Shown here piece by piece: positions 42,800 through 50,278 of a stretch of DNA of 64,000 nt. Source of the DNA: Tsukamurella tyrosinosolvens (lineage in GTDB: Bacteria; Actinomycetota; Actinomycetes; Mycobacteriales; Mycobacteriaceae); NCBI RefSeq assembly GCF_900104775.1, contig NZ_FNSA01000003.1, forward strand, positions 3,844,001-3,908,000, read 5' to 3'. Each line of letters begins with the position of its first letter. Position 1 is the first letter of the stretch. The position numbers and the translations under genes were made by a program. Under the pieces are notes generated by a model. It ran no database searches. It had not been told where the DNA came from and was given only the letters and a program-made list of their open reading frames with translations.

Positions 42800-44116
42800 G
42801 TGTCCGAGATCACCCGTGGCAGCGCGAAGCGCACGGCCAAGCTCGCGGGGCTGCCGCTGGGAATGGCCAGCCGCACCGCGGTGGGCTGGGGCAAGCGGCT
42901 CGCCGGCGCCGACAAGGACGACGTGAACGCGGAACTGCAGGCCAAGGCGGCCGAGCAGCTCTTCGAGGTCCTGGGTCAGCTCAAGGGCGGCGCGATGAAG
43001 CTCGGCCAGGCCATGAGCGTGATGGAGGCGGCCGTGCCGCCGGAGTACGCGGCCCCCTACCGCGACGCACTCGCCAAGCTGCAGAACGAGGCGCCGCCGA
43101 TGCCGGCCGCCACGGTGCACAAGGTGCTCGACCAGCAGCTGGGCACGGGGTGGCGCGACCGGTTCAGTTCCTTCGACGACGAGGCCGCCGCGTCGGCCTC
43201 CATCGGGCAGGTGCACCGCGGCGTCTGGTCCGACGGCCGCGAGGTCGCGGTGAAGGTCCAGTACCCCGGCGCCGACGAGGCCCTGCGCGCCGATCTCAAG
43301 GCCCTGGGCCGGCTCAGCTCGGTGCTCAAGCCGCTCACGCCGGGCGCCGACGTGAAGTCACTGGTCCAGGAGCTCACCGACCGCACCGAGGCCGAGCTCG
43401 ACTACCGGTACGAGGCGACCAACCAGCGCAAGTTCGCCAAGGCCTTCGACGGCGACCCGAACGTCCAGGTGCCGAAGGTGTTCGCGAGCTCGCCGACCGT
43501 CATCATCAGCGAGTGGGTCACCGGCCGGCCGCTGCGCGACGTGATCGCGAACGGCACGCAGGAGGAGCGCAACGACGCCGCGCTCAAGCTCACCGAGTTC
43601 GAGGTCAGCGCACCCGCCCGCACGGGACTGCTGCACGGCGATCCGCACCCCGGCAACTTCATGATCGCGCCGGACGGGCGCCTGGTCGCCCTCGATTTCG
43701 GCGCCGTCGCCGAGTACCCCGGCGGCATCCCGCCGGCCGTGGGCAAGATCCTGCGGCTCGCGCGCGACGAGGACTACGAGGCCCTGTTCCCGCTGCTGCG
43801 CAGCCAGGGGTTCATCCCGCCGCGGCTCGACATCACGCCCGAGGAGATCCGCAGCTACCTCGCGCCGTACGTCGACCCGCTGCGGTCGGAGAGCTTCCAC
43901 TTCACCCGCAAGTGGCTGATGAAGGCCGCGTACACCGCGACCGACGTGCGCGGCGAGCAGTTCCAGACGGGCCGCAAGCTCGCGCTGCCACCCGAGTACG
44001 TGATGCTCTTCCGCGTGCTGCTCGGCATGGTGGGCATCTGCTCGCAGATGGAGGCGGACGCGCCGTACCGCGCCATCGTCGAGCACTGGATCCCGCTGCT
44101 CGACGGCGACGACTGA
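42800..44116 (+). CDS. ABC1/UbiB-family atypical kinase
   Basis: 438 residues from the GTG at 42800. Family motifs in order: GGAMKLGQAMSVMEAAVPPEY (KxGQ), the Ala-rich loop ASASIGQVHRG in place of a P-loop, VAVKVQYPG (Lys), EAELDYRYEA (Glu), HGDPHPGNF (catalytic loop) and VALDFGAVAEY (DFG). UbiB-type proteins are ATPases that help isoprenoid lipid biosynthesis, in actinobacteria probably menaquinone or related lipids. It is in an apparent operon with the preceding Rv3196-like gene and corresponds to Rv3197, next to whiB7 in mycobacteria; here the MarR and CoA-transferase genes intervene. Confidence 0.92.
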   Translation: MSEITRGSAKRTAKLAGLPLGMASRTAVGWGKRLAGADKDDVNAELQAKAAEQLFEVLGQLKGGAMKLGQAMSVMEAAVPPEYAAPYRDALAKLQNEAPPMPAATVHKVLDQQLGTGWRDRFSSFDDEAAASASIGQVHRGVWSDGREVAVKVQYPGADEALRADLKALGRLSSVLKPLTPGADVKSLVQELTDRTEAELDYRYEATNQRKFAKAFDGDPNVQVPKVFASSPTVIISEWVTGRPLRDVIANGTQEERNDAALKLTEFEVSAPARTGLLHGDPHPGNFMIAPDGRLVALDFGAVAEYPGGIPPAVGKILRLARDEDYEALFPLLRSQGFIPPRLDITPEEIRSYLAPYVDPLRSESFHFTRKWLMKAAYTATDVRGEQFQTGRKLALPPEYVMLFRVLLGMVGICSQMEADAPYRAIVEHWIPLLDGDD

Positions 44117-44125
44117 CCGCCGCAC

Positions 44126-44545
44126 TCAATCCGCACGCAGCCTCCTGAGCAGGCGCAGGGCGGCGACGAGGTCCGCGGGGTCGAGGTCCGCGGAGCGGCG
44201 GGCGGCCCAGTCGGCCCGGGCCGGTTCGATGTCCCGGAGCGCGGCTCCGCCCCGGGCCGTCAGTGCGACGAGCGGTGCCCGGCGGTCCGCCGGGTTCGGC
44301 TCCCGCGCGACCAGGCCGTCGCGCTCGAGCCGCTCGACGGTCTCCCGCACGCTCTGCCGGCGCAGGCCGCGGCGCCGGGCGATGTCGGCGACGGTGGCGG
44401 CACCGTCGGACAGCAGCCCCAGCACGCGCCACCCGGCAGCGGTCGTGCCGATGCCGGCGGCGAGCGCGTCGCCCTCCGCGAGCAGTGCCGCGTTCACCCG
44501 GAAGACCTCGTCGACCAGTTCGGTGAGCAGTTGCGAGCGGTCCAT
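44126..44545 (-). CDS. MarR-family transcriptional regulator
   Basis: 139 residues from the ATG at 44545. Winged HTH in ATVADIARRRGLRRQSVRETVERLERDGLVAREPNPADRRAPLVALT, with the wing DRR motif. Divergent from a VOC-family gene; the perfect palindrome between them is the likely operator. MarR repressors normally respond to small phenolic or oxidising ligands. Confidence 0.92.
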   Translation of the reverse strand: MDRSQLLTELVDEVFRVNAALLAEGDALAAGIGTTAAGWRVLGLLSDGAATVADIARRRGLRRQSVRETVERLERDGLVAREPNPADRRAPLVALTARGGAALRDIEPARADWAARRSADLDPADLVAALRLLRRLRAD

Positions 44546-44558
44546 TCGCGCCCCCTTA

Positions 44559-44588
44559 TTGACAGGTACCTGTCGGTGATCGTAGCGT
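44559..44588 (+). promoter_or_regulatory. Promoter and MarR operator for the VOC gene
   Basis: The perfect palindrome GACAGGTACCTGTC (44561-44574) overlaps a -35 TTGACA (44559-44564). TAGCGT (44583-44588) follows at 18 bases as -10 and is 7 bases from the ATG, implying a leaderless VOC transcript. Repressor binding would block both divergent promoters. Confidence 0.6.
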
Positions 44589-44595
44589 CGCGACC

Positions 44596-44952
44596 ATGAC
44601 CGCGTCGATCTCCCGCCTCGTCGTCTCCGTCTCCGCGCTGGACCCCGCGCTCGCCTTCTACGAGGGCCTCCTCGGTCTGCGGCGCACCGCCGCCGCGGGC
44701 GAGCTCGCACGACTCGCCACCGCCGACGGCGTCGAGGTCATGCTGCACGAGCGGCCGGCGACCCCCAGCGACACCGCCGTCGCGATCGGCTTCGCCGTCG
44801 CGGACCTGGACGGCGTCGTCGGGACGTGGACCGCGCGGGGCGGCGCCGTCGTGGACCCGCCCGAGGAACGCCCGTGGGGCGAGCGGATGGCCGTCGTGCG
44901 CGACGCCGACGGGCATCTCGTCTGCCTGTCGCAGGCAACTCCGCCCGCGTGA
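44596..44952 (+). CDS. VOC (glyoxalase/bleomycin-resistance/dioxygenase) superfamily protein
   Basis: 118 residues with two beta-alpha-beta-beta-beta units: ISRLVVSVSALDPALAFYEGLLGLRR and VAIGFAVADLDGVVGTWTARGG...WGERMAVVRDADGHLVCLSQ. The Glu/His metal ligands are incomplete (His in MLHERP, no second His in the usual place), so it may bind a drug or metabolite rather than catalyse. Regulated by the adjacent MarR protein. Confidence 0.85.
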   Translation: MTASISRLVVSVSALDPALAFYEGLLGLRRTAAAGELARLATADGVEVMLHERPATPSDTAVAIGFAVADLDGVVGTWTARGGAVVDPPEERPWGERMAVVRDADGHLVCLSQATPPA

Positions 44953-44956
44953 TCGC

Positions 44957-46936
44957 TCAGTCGAGGTCCTCCTTCGACGCGGCGACGGCCTCCGTCCTGC
45001 TCTCGTAGAGGTGCGGCGCGAGACCGCGGTCGGCGAGGTGATCGGCGAGCTTGAGCCGCAGGAACGCCGACGTCGTGTACCGCGTCACCGACTCGTAGTA
45101 CTTGCCCATCCGGCGGACCCGAGCGGCGTACTCGTCGACGAGGTCGGGGCCCAGGACGAAGTTGTCGTAGTTGATCACCACGTTGACGGGCCGCCCGATC
45201 TCCGCGAGCCGCCGCTCGATCTCCACCCCGGCGCGCTCCACCTCCTCCTCCGTGCGCACCGCGACGCCCTCGAAGTTCATGAAGAAGAGGTTCCGCTTCT
45301 CGTCGTAGCTGAACCGCGCCTCGAGCGGCACCGACAGCAGGTCCTCGCGCAGCCCCATCGGGTCGTCGCGGAAGATCCGCGGGTCCATGATCGCGGGCGG
45401 CGTGTCCATGATCGGCTCGAAGCCCAGCAGGTCCAGCACGTCGCGCTGCAGGTCGACGCCGGGTGCGATCTCGATGAGCTCCATGCCGCGCTCGGAGAGC
45501 CGGAAGACGCACCGCTCGGTGATGTACATGACGGGCTGTCCGGACGCGTGCGCGTACTCGCCGGAGAAGGTGCGCTGGTCGACGGCCGCGACGAACTTCG
45601 GGGCGGCGGGACCGTCCGAGGTGACGATCGCACCGTCGACGACCTCGGTGCGCGCCGGCGCGAGGAAGGTGCCCAGGAAGTAGACCGACTTCGCGTTCTG
45701 GCTGATGTTGATGAAGCCGCCCGCCCCCGCGAGGCGGGGCCCGAAGCGGCTGACGTTGACGTTGCCGGCACCGTCGGCCTGCGCCATGCCGAGGAAGGCG
45801 GCGTCGAGCCCGCCGCCGTCGTAGAAGTCGAACTGCGAGGGCTGCGCGAGGATCGCGTCGGCGTTGATGGCGGAGCCGAAATCGGTGCCGCCCGCGGGCA
45901 TGCCGCCGATGACGCCCGGCTCGGCGGTGAGCGTGAGGTACTCGAGGACGCCCTCCTCCGCGGCGACGGCCGCGACGCCCTCGGGGACGCCGATGCCGAG
46001 GTTGACCACGGAGTTCGGGCGCAGCTCGAGGGCGGCGCGGCGCGCGATCACCTTGCGCGGGTCGAGCGGCATCGGATCGATCCAGCTCATGGGCTGGCGG
46101 ATCTCGCCGCTCATCGCCGGGTTGTACTGCGAGCCCCACGACTGCGTGTGGTGGGCGGGCGTGCTCGCGACGACGACGCAGTCCACCAGGGCTCCGGGGA
46201 TCTTCACGTCGCGCGGGTTCAGCGAGCCGCGTTCGGCGATGCGCTCGACCTGCACGATCACGAGGCCGCCCTTGTTGTGCACCGCGATCGCCGTCTCGAG
46301 CGCCTCGAGCGTGAGCGCCTCCTTCTCCATCGTCACGTTGCCGCTCGGGTCCGCGGTGGTGCCGCGGAGGAAGGCGACGTCGAGCCGCTCGAAGGCCTTG
46401 TAGAAGAGGTACTCGCGACCGTCGATCTCCATGAGCCGGACCCGGTCCTCCGTGGTGGCGTCGTTGACCTTGCCGCCGCCCAGGCGGGGATCGGCGAAGG
46501 TGCCGAGGCCGACGTGCGTCAGTAGCCCCGGCTTCCCGGCGCCGGTGTCGCGCAGCAGCTGCGCGATCACGCCCTGCGGCAGGTTGTACGCCTCGATCTC
46601 GCCCGACAGCGCGAGCTTCTGCAGCGCCGGGGACATCCCGTAGTGGCCGCCCATGGCGCGCTTGAGCATTCCGTCGTGGCACAGGTGGACGGTGCCGCGC
46701 TCGCCCCGGTCGCCCTGCGCCACGGTGAAGACCAGCGACATGTCCTTGGGCGATCCCGTCGCGAGGAAGCGCTCCTCGAGCGCGAGCACGAGCTCCTCCG
46801 CGAAGCCCTGCCCGGCGAAGCCCTCGAGCACCAGGTGATCACCGTCCCGGACCAGCCGCACCGCCTCCTTCGCGGTGACCACCTTGTCGCGGATCGGGGA
46901 CGTGGCCGTGGGCATCAGGATCGGGTCGATGGACAT
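44957..46936 (-). CDS. Family I CoA-transferase (propionate/acetoacetate type), fused two-domain form
   Basis: 659 residues. Both CoA-transferase domains are in one chain: an alpha part (AKEAVRLVRDGDHLVLEGFAGQGFAEEL; LLTHVGLGTFADPRLGGGKVN) and a beta part. The catalytic Glu is in LTAEPGVIGGMPAGGTDFG (about residue 347) and GAGGFINISQNAKSVYFLGTF follows. A C-terminal extension of about 120 residues (FSYDEKRNLFFMNFEGVAVRTEEE...) is typical of the 650-residue subgroup rather than of propionate CoA-transferase proper. It moves CoA between short-chain acids. It follows an acyl-CoA dehydrogenase on the same strand, suggesting activation and oxidation of an external short or dicarboxylic acid. Confidence 0.85.
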   Translation of the reverse strand: MSIDPILMPTATSPIRDKVVTAKEAVRLVRDGDHLVLEGFAGQGFAEELVLALEERFLATGSPKDMSLVFTVAQGDRGERGTVHLCHDGMLKRAMGGHYGMSPALQKLALSGEIEAYNLPQGVIAQLLRDTGAGKPGLLTHVGLGTFADPRLGGGKVNDATTEDRVRLMEIDGREYLFYKAFERLDVAFLRGTTADPSGNVTMEKEALTLEALETAIAVHNKGGLVIVQVERIAERGSLNPRDVKIPGALVDCVVVASTPAHHTQSWGSQYNPAMSGEIRQPMSWIDPMPLDPRKVIARRAALELRPNSVVNLGIGVPEGVAAVAAEEGVLEYLTLTAEPGVIGGMPAGGTDFGSAINADAILAQPSQFDFYDGGGLDAAFLGMAQADGAGNVNVSRFGPRLAGAGGFINISQNAKSVYFLGTFLAPARTEVVDGAIVTSDGPAAPKFVAAVDQRTFSGEYAHASGQPVMYITERCVFRLSERGMELIEIAPGVDLQRDVLDLLGFEPIMDTPPAIMDPRIFRDDPMGLREDLLSVPLEARFSYDEKRNLFFMNFEGVAVRTEEEVERAGVEIERRLAEIGRPVNVVINYDNFVLGPDLVDEYAARVRRMGKYYESVTRYTTSAFLRLKLADHLADRGLAPHLYESRTEAVAASKEDLD

Positions 46937-46998
46937 CGCGTGCCGCCTCTCGCTCGCCCCCGCGCGGCGGGGCCGTGACCGCGTTGTGCGATCGCATT

Positions 46999-47014
46999 GT
47001 GATGTGTATCACGC
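46999..47014 (-). promoter_or_regulatory. Crp-like site before the CoA-transferase
   Basis: TGTGATGTGTATCACG fits TGTGA-N6-TCACA at 9 of 10 positions, 63 bases before the CoA-transferase start and 35 bases after the acyl-CoA dehydrogenase stop. Confidence 0.5.
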
Positions 47015-47049
47015 TGCGCGGCGGCGTTCGCGGGATTCCGCGAGAGCGG

Positions 47050-48258
47050 TCAGACGAAGGCGCTCTTGCCGGTGACCTCGCGGCCCACGAGCAGTGATTG
47101 GATCTCCGCGGTGCCCTCGTAGGTGACCAGCGCCTCCATGTCGCACAGGTGCCGCATGACATGGAAGTCGAGGGTGATCCCGTTGCCGCCCAGCACATCG
47201 CGGGCCATGCGGCACACGTGCCGGGCCTTGACGCTGCAGTGGTACTTGGCGAGCGCGGCCATGGTGTCGGTGACCGCGCCCTCGTCGAGCAGGCGGCCGA
47301 GCCGGATGCAGTAGAGCTGCATCGACGTGACGTCGGCGAGCATCTCGACGAGCTTGCTCTGCACGCTCTGCGTGGCCGCGATCGGCTTGCCGAACTGGGT
47401 GCGGCGCTGCGCATAGGTCAGCGCGATCTCGTAGGCGGCCACGGCGTGCCCCGTCGACGACCAGGCGACCGCGTTGCGGGTGCCCATCAGAACCTTGGAG
47501 ACGTCGGGGAAGCCGTTGCAGTTCACGAGGCGGCGGTCGTCCGGCACGCGCACGTCGTCGAGCACGATGTCGGCGTTCTGCACCATGCGCAGCGAGACCT
47601 TGCCGCCGATCTTGGTGGCACTGTATCCGGGGTCGCCCTTCTCCACGACGAAGGCCTTGACCTTGCCGTCGCCGGTGTCACGGGCGAAGACGACGATGAT
47701 GTCGCACCACGTCGCGTTGCCGGGCCAGCGCTTGAGGCCGTTGAGGATCCAGTCGCTCCCGTCGCGGGTGGCCGTGGCCTCCAGCGCGACGGAGTCGGAG
47801 CCGTGGTCGGGTTCGGTGAGGGCGAAGGCGCCGATCCTGTCGAGGTTCGCCATCGCCGGCAGCCAGCGCTGGCGCTGCTCCTCGGAGCCGAGGATGTAGA
47901 TCGACTGCATCGCGAGGCCGACGTGCACGCCGAGGAAGGTGGCGATGCTGCCGTCGATGCGGCCCAGCTCGTAGGAGACGAGGCCCTGCCCGACCGCGGT
48001 CATGGGCGTGATGCCGTAGCCGGTCATGGTGTCGCCGACGATCTTGAGCTCGCGCAGCTTCGGCACGATCTCGAAGGGGAACTCCCCGCGCTCCCAGTAG
48101 TCGTTCACGATCGGCAACAGCTCCTTGTCGCCGAACTTGCGAACCTTGACCAGCAGGTCCTTCTCCTCGTCGGAGAGCAGCGCCTCCATGTCCAGGTAGT
48201 CGGTGTCGCGGGAGCGGGCGATGCCCTCCGCCAGGGCCTCGGTGGTCTGGTCCGTCAT
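47050..48258 (-). CDS. Acyl-CoA dehydrogenase, glutaryl-CoA dehydrogenase-like
   Basis: 402 residues. FALTEPDHGSDSVALEATATRDGSDWILNGLKRW is the FAD/substrate loop, RRTQFGKPIAATQSVQSKLVEM the second signature, and VTYEGTAEIQSLLVGREVTGKSAF puts the base Glu in YEGT with the C-terminal VGRxxTG of glutaryl-CoA dehydrogenases. The substrate-selecting Arg of true glutaryl enzymes cannot be placed with certainty. It lies upstream of the CoA-transferase, which could activate its acid substrate. Confidence 0.85.
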   Translation of the reverse strand: MTDQTTEALAEGIARSRDTDYLDMEALLSDEEKDLLVKVRKFGDKELLPIVNDYWERGEFPFEIVPKLRELKIVGDTMTGYGITPMTAVGQGLVSYELGRIDGSIATFLGVHVGLAMQSIYILGSEEQRQRWLPAMANLDRIGAFALTEPDHGSDSVALEATATRDGSDWILNGLKRWPGNATWCDIIVVFARDTGDGKVKAFVVEKGDPGYSATKIGGKVSLRMVQNADIVLDDVRVPDDRRLVNCNGFPDVSKVLMGTRNAVAWSSTGHAVAAYEIALTYAQRRTQFGKPIAATQSVQSKLVEMLADVTSMQLYCIRLGRLLDEGAVTDTMAALAKYHCSVKARHVCRMARDVLGGNGITLDFHVMRHLCDMEALVTYEGTAEIQSLLVGREVTGKSAFV

Positions 48259-48433
48259 CGGGCGTCCTCACTCTCAGTCGATGCGCGTGGATCAACTGTG
48301 CGCCGCGTCACTGTGCGGTCGCAATGGTTTCGCGGACAACGCCGGAGCGAGTTTCGGCTCACCGGTCACAGCGACGGGCGGCGGACCACCTGCGATCATC
48401 GCCGTGCGGCGCCGACCAGCACCCCCGGAAACG

Positions 48434-48467
48434 AGTGAGCCCCGATCCTCTCGGATCGGGGCTCACT
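48434..48467 (-). terminator. Terminator of whiB7
   Basis: AGTGAGCCCCGATCC / GGATCGGGGCTCACT, a perfect 15-bp stem with a TCTC loop, directly after the whiB7 stop. Confidence 0.9.
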
Positions 48468-48471
48468 GCGC

Positions 48472-48780
48472 TCAGGCCGCATTCTTCCGCGGCCGGCCGC
48501 GCGGGCGCTTGCGCGCAATGACGACGCCCTGCTCGAAGATCTGGCCGCCCCACACGCCCCAGGGCTCGCCGCGCTCGAGGGCGGCGGCCAGGCAGGCACG
48601 CTGGAGGGGGCAGGTCTCGCAGAGGGTCTTGGCCCGCTCGAGGTCCGACGGGGCCTCGGCGAACCACAGGTCGGGATCCCCGGCCCGGCAGGGCACGCGG
48701 CTCTCGACGCTGGTCGGTCGGGTGATACTGATGGAATCGATGGTGCGGACGACGGGTCGTTCGTCCATGATGGTCGGCAC
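48472..48780 (-). CDS. whiB7: WhiB7 redox-sensing transcription factor
   Basis: 102 residues from GTG at 48780 (an ATG four codons later is possible). Four iron-sulfur cysteines: RVPCRAGD, then CETCPLQRAC with its C-x2-C-x5-C spacing. The WhiB turn is GVWGGQIFEQG and the C-terminal AT-hook is RPRGRPRKNAA, the feature that separates WhiB7 from other WhiB proteins. It activates intrinsic antibiotic-resistance genes with SigA when translation is disturbed. The long leader with an upstream ORF and hairpin is the expected control. Confidence 0.95.
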   Translation of the reverse strand: MPTIMDERPVVRTIDSISITRPTSVESRVPCRAGDPDLWFAEAPSDLERAKTLCETCPLQRACLAAALERGEPWGVWGGQIFEQGVVIARKRPRGRPRKNAA

Positions 48781-48925
48781 TTCTGGTCACCATTCCACCT
48801 GCGGTTCAGGTGGCCTCGGTAGCGGCGCCCGGTCAGGCGCACGGGATGTTTCTTCCGGGTGGGTGCGCGAACCGTGTGGCGGTCCTCGATCCCCGACGGG
48901 GCGGGGGTTACGAGAGACCGCGAAT

Positions 48926-48957
48926 CCACGGGTTCCGCGCGGCGGCGGGTCCCGTGG
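48926..48957 (-). promoter_or_regulatory. Attenuator-like hairpin in the whiB7 leader
   Basis: CCACGGG (48926-48932) and CCCGTGG (48951-48957) form a stem between the upstream ORF stop and whiB7. Further candidates are GGTCT-TG-AGACC (48975-48986), overlapping the end of the upstream ORF, and CCCC-GTC-GGGG near 48895. Alternative pairings would couple ribosome progress on the upstream ORF to read-through into whiB7. Confidence 0.5.
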
Positions 48958-48984
48958 TGAATGCGAAGAGGTGGGTCTTGAGAC

Positions 48985-49188
48985 CTAACCTCGTTGCGAA
49001 AGACACACGGGGCGCGTGAGCGGTTCGTGATCGACGGCGTACGTCGCCTGCTCCTGGCGCAGTCGCCAGAGACGCGGCGACATGCCGGGCAGGGCGTGGG
49101 AGGCCTCGATACGAACCGCTACGGCTGCGAACACTCCACCCTCTGCTGCGGTGAACTGCTTGCTTGCGTTGATGATTGCGTTGTTCAT
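48985..49188 (-). CDS. whiB7 upstream ORF (leader peptide)
   Basis: 67 codons starting MNNAIINASKQFTAAEGGVF and ending CLSQRG, with a near-perfect ribosome site (AAAGGAGG, 8 bases before the ATG). It starts about 80 bases after the predicted whiB7 transcription start and stops about 205 bases before whiB7. In mycobacteria whiB7 transcripts carry such an ORF, whose stalled translation by antibiotics prevents premature termination. The peptide itself need not act. Confidence 0.65.
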   Translation of the reverse strand: MNNAIINASKQFTAAEGGVFAAVAVRIEASHALPGMSPRLWRLRQEQATYAVDHEPLTRPVCLSQRG

Positions 49189-49273
49189 TTCGTTTGCCTC
49201 CTTTCGCGCGCTGGTCAATCACGTTCCGGCGGCGAGGCAGTACCTCGCGCGTCATCCCGTGCGGTCGTGTTCC

Positions 49274-49311
49274 ACAGTATGCGGACGAAACTTTTCGCAC
49301 AAGTTATTTTT
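49274..49311 (-). promoter_or_regulatory. whiB7 promoter with WhiB7-type AT-rich element
   Basis: On the minus strand: -35 TTGTGC (49302-49297), 17-base spacer, -10 TACTGT (49279-49274). The A/T tract AAAAATAAC (49311-49303) touches the -35. An AT-rich stretch just upstream of -35 is the known WhiB7 AT-hook target, so the promoter should be autoregulated. Confidence 0.65.
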
Positions 49312-49358
49312 GACCTGCGTCTTTCCGGTTCTCCCGGATACGTGTGCGGACTATCGAA

Positions 49359-49377
49359 ATTGGTTAGGGTAACCTTT
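49359..49377 (+). promoter_or_regulatory. IdeR/DtxR iron box before the siderophore-interacting protein
   Basis: ATTGGTTAGGGTAACCTTT matches the 19-bp IdeR consensus at 14 positions, with the core GGTTAGG-N-TAACC intact. It ends 34 bases before the ATG. Confidence 0.7.
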
Positions 49378-49411
49378 CTTTCGAAGCTCGACCACGACGA
49401 GAGGACCCACG

Positions 49412-50254
49412 ATGACGGACCGCCCCACGGACACCGGCGACCTGACCGAGGAGCGGGCCCGCGCGGTGCTCGCCAGTGAGGGCCACGCCACCCGCGAGAT
49501 CCAGGCGCTCACCCTGACCGTGCTCGCCGTCACCGAGGCCGCCGGCCCGTTCGTCCGGATCCGGGGCGCGCTGCGCGGCACCGTCGTCCACGCGGATTGG
49601 ACCCTGCCCAACCTCGCGGTGCGCCTCACCGTCCCGGCGCTCGACGGCGGCGATCCGGCGTCCCGGATCTACACCGTCCGCACCTTCGACCCGGCCACCG
49701 AGACCATCGAGCTCGACGTGCTGCGGCACGGCCACGACTCCCCCATGATGCGCTGGATCGAGGAGGTCCGTCCGGGCGACGTCGTGCCGCTCGTCGGGCC
49801 TCGGCCGCACTTCGTCCCCCACCACGAGTCCGGGCGCCCCGCGCTGCTCCTCGCCGACGACTCCGCCGTGGCCGCGCTCTACTCCATCTTCCGCCAGTGG
49901 CCCGACGGTGCCCGCGGCGTCGCGTACGTGCGCACCGCGGAGCAGGCCGTGATCGACGAGCTCGACGCGCCCGCGGACGTCGAGGTGATCCGCGTCGACG
50001 GCCCGCTGCTCGACGCGGCGCGGGAGGCCCCGTCGGGCACGACGCTGTGGGCGGCCGGCGAACGGACCGAGATGCGGGCGATCCGCGACCACTTCCGGCG
50101 CGAGCGCGGCCTGCCGCGCGGTGCGGTGCGCCCCTACGGCTACTGGCAGGCCGCGACGGATTCGACGGCGGTGGACAAGCGGCGGCTGGCGCACTTCGGC
50201 GTGCTCATGGAGCGCGGCGAGTCCTTCGCCGAGGTCGACGACCTCGACATCTGA
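49412..50254 (+). CDS. Siderophore-interacting protein (FAD-dependent ferric-siderophore reductase)
   Basis: 280 residues of the SIP/ViuB family. The FAD-binding barrel has SRIYTVRTFDPATETIELDVLRHG, the R-x-Y-T-x-R signature, and the NAD(P)H-binding half has LLLADDSAVAALYSIFRQWP and WAAGERTEMRAIRDHFRRERGL ending in PYGYW. It reduces ferric siderophores in the cytoplasm to release iron. The iron box upstream supports this. It is divergent from whiB7, with a 223-bp gap to the leader ORF start. Confidence 0.93.
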   Translation: MTDRPTDTGDLTEERARAVLASEGHATREIQALTLTVLAVTEAAGPFVRIRGALRGTVVHADWTLPNLAVRLTVPALDGGDPASRIYTVRTFDPATETIELDVLRHGHDSPMMRWIEEVRPGDVVPLVGPRPHFVPHHESGRPALLLADDSAVAALYSIFRQWPDGARGVAYVRTAEQAVIDELDAPADVEVIRVDGPLLDAAREAPSGTTLWAAGERTEMRAIRDHFRRERGLPRGAVRPYGYWQAATDSTAVDKRRLAHFGVLMERGESFAEVDDLDI

Positions 50255-50278
50255 GCCGCGGCCCGGACGCTCTGCGCG

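Noticed and set aside
48974-48992. Second iron-box-like GGTTAGG half-site near 48980-48990
   Set aside because: Only one half matches; it lies inside the whiB7 leader after the end of the upstream ORF, where an IdeR site would have no clear promoter to act on.
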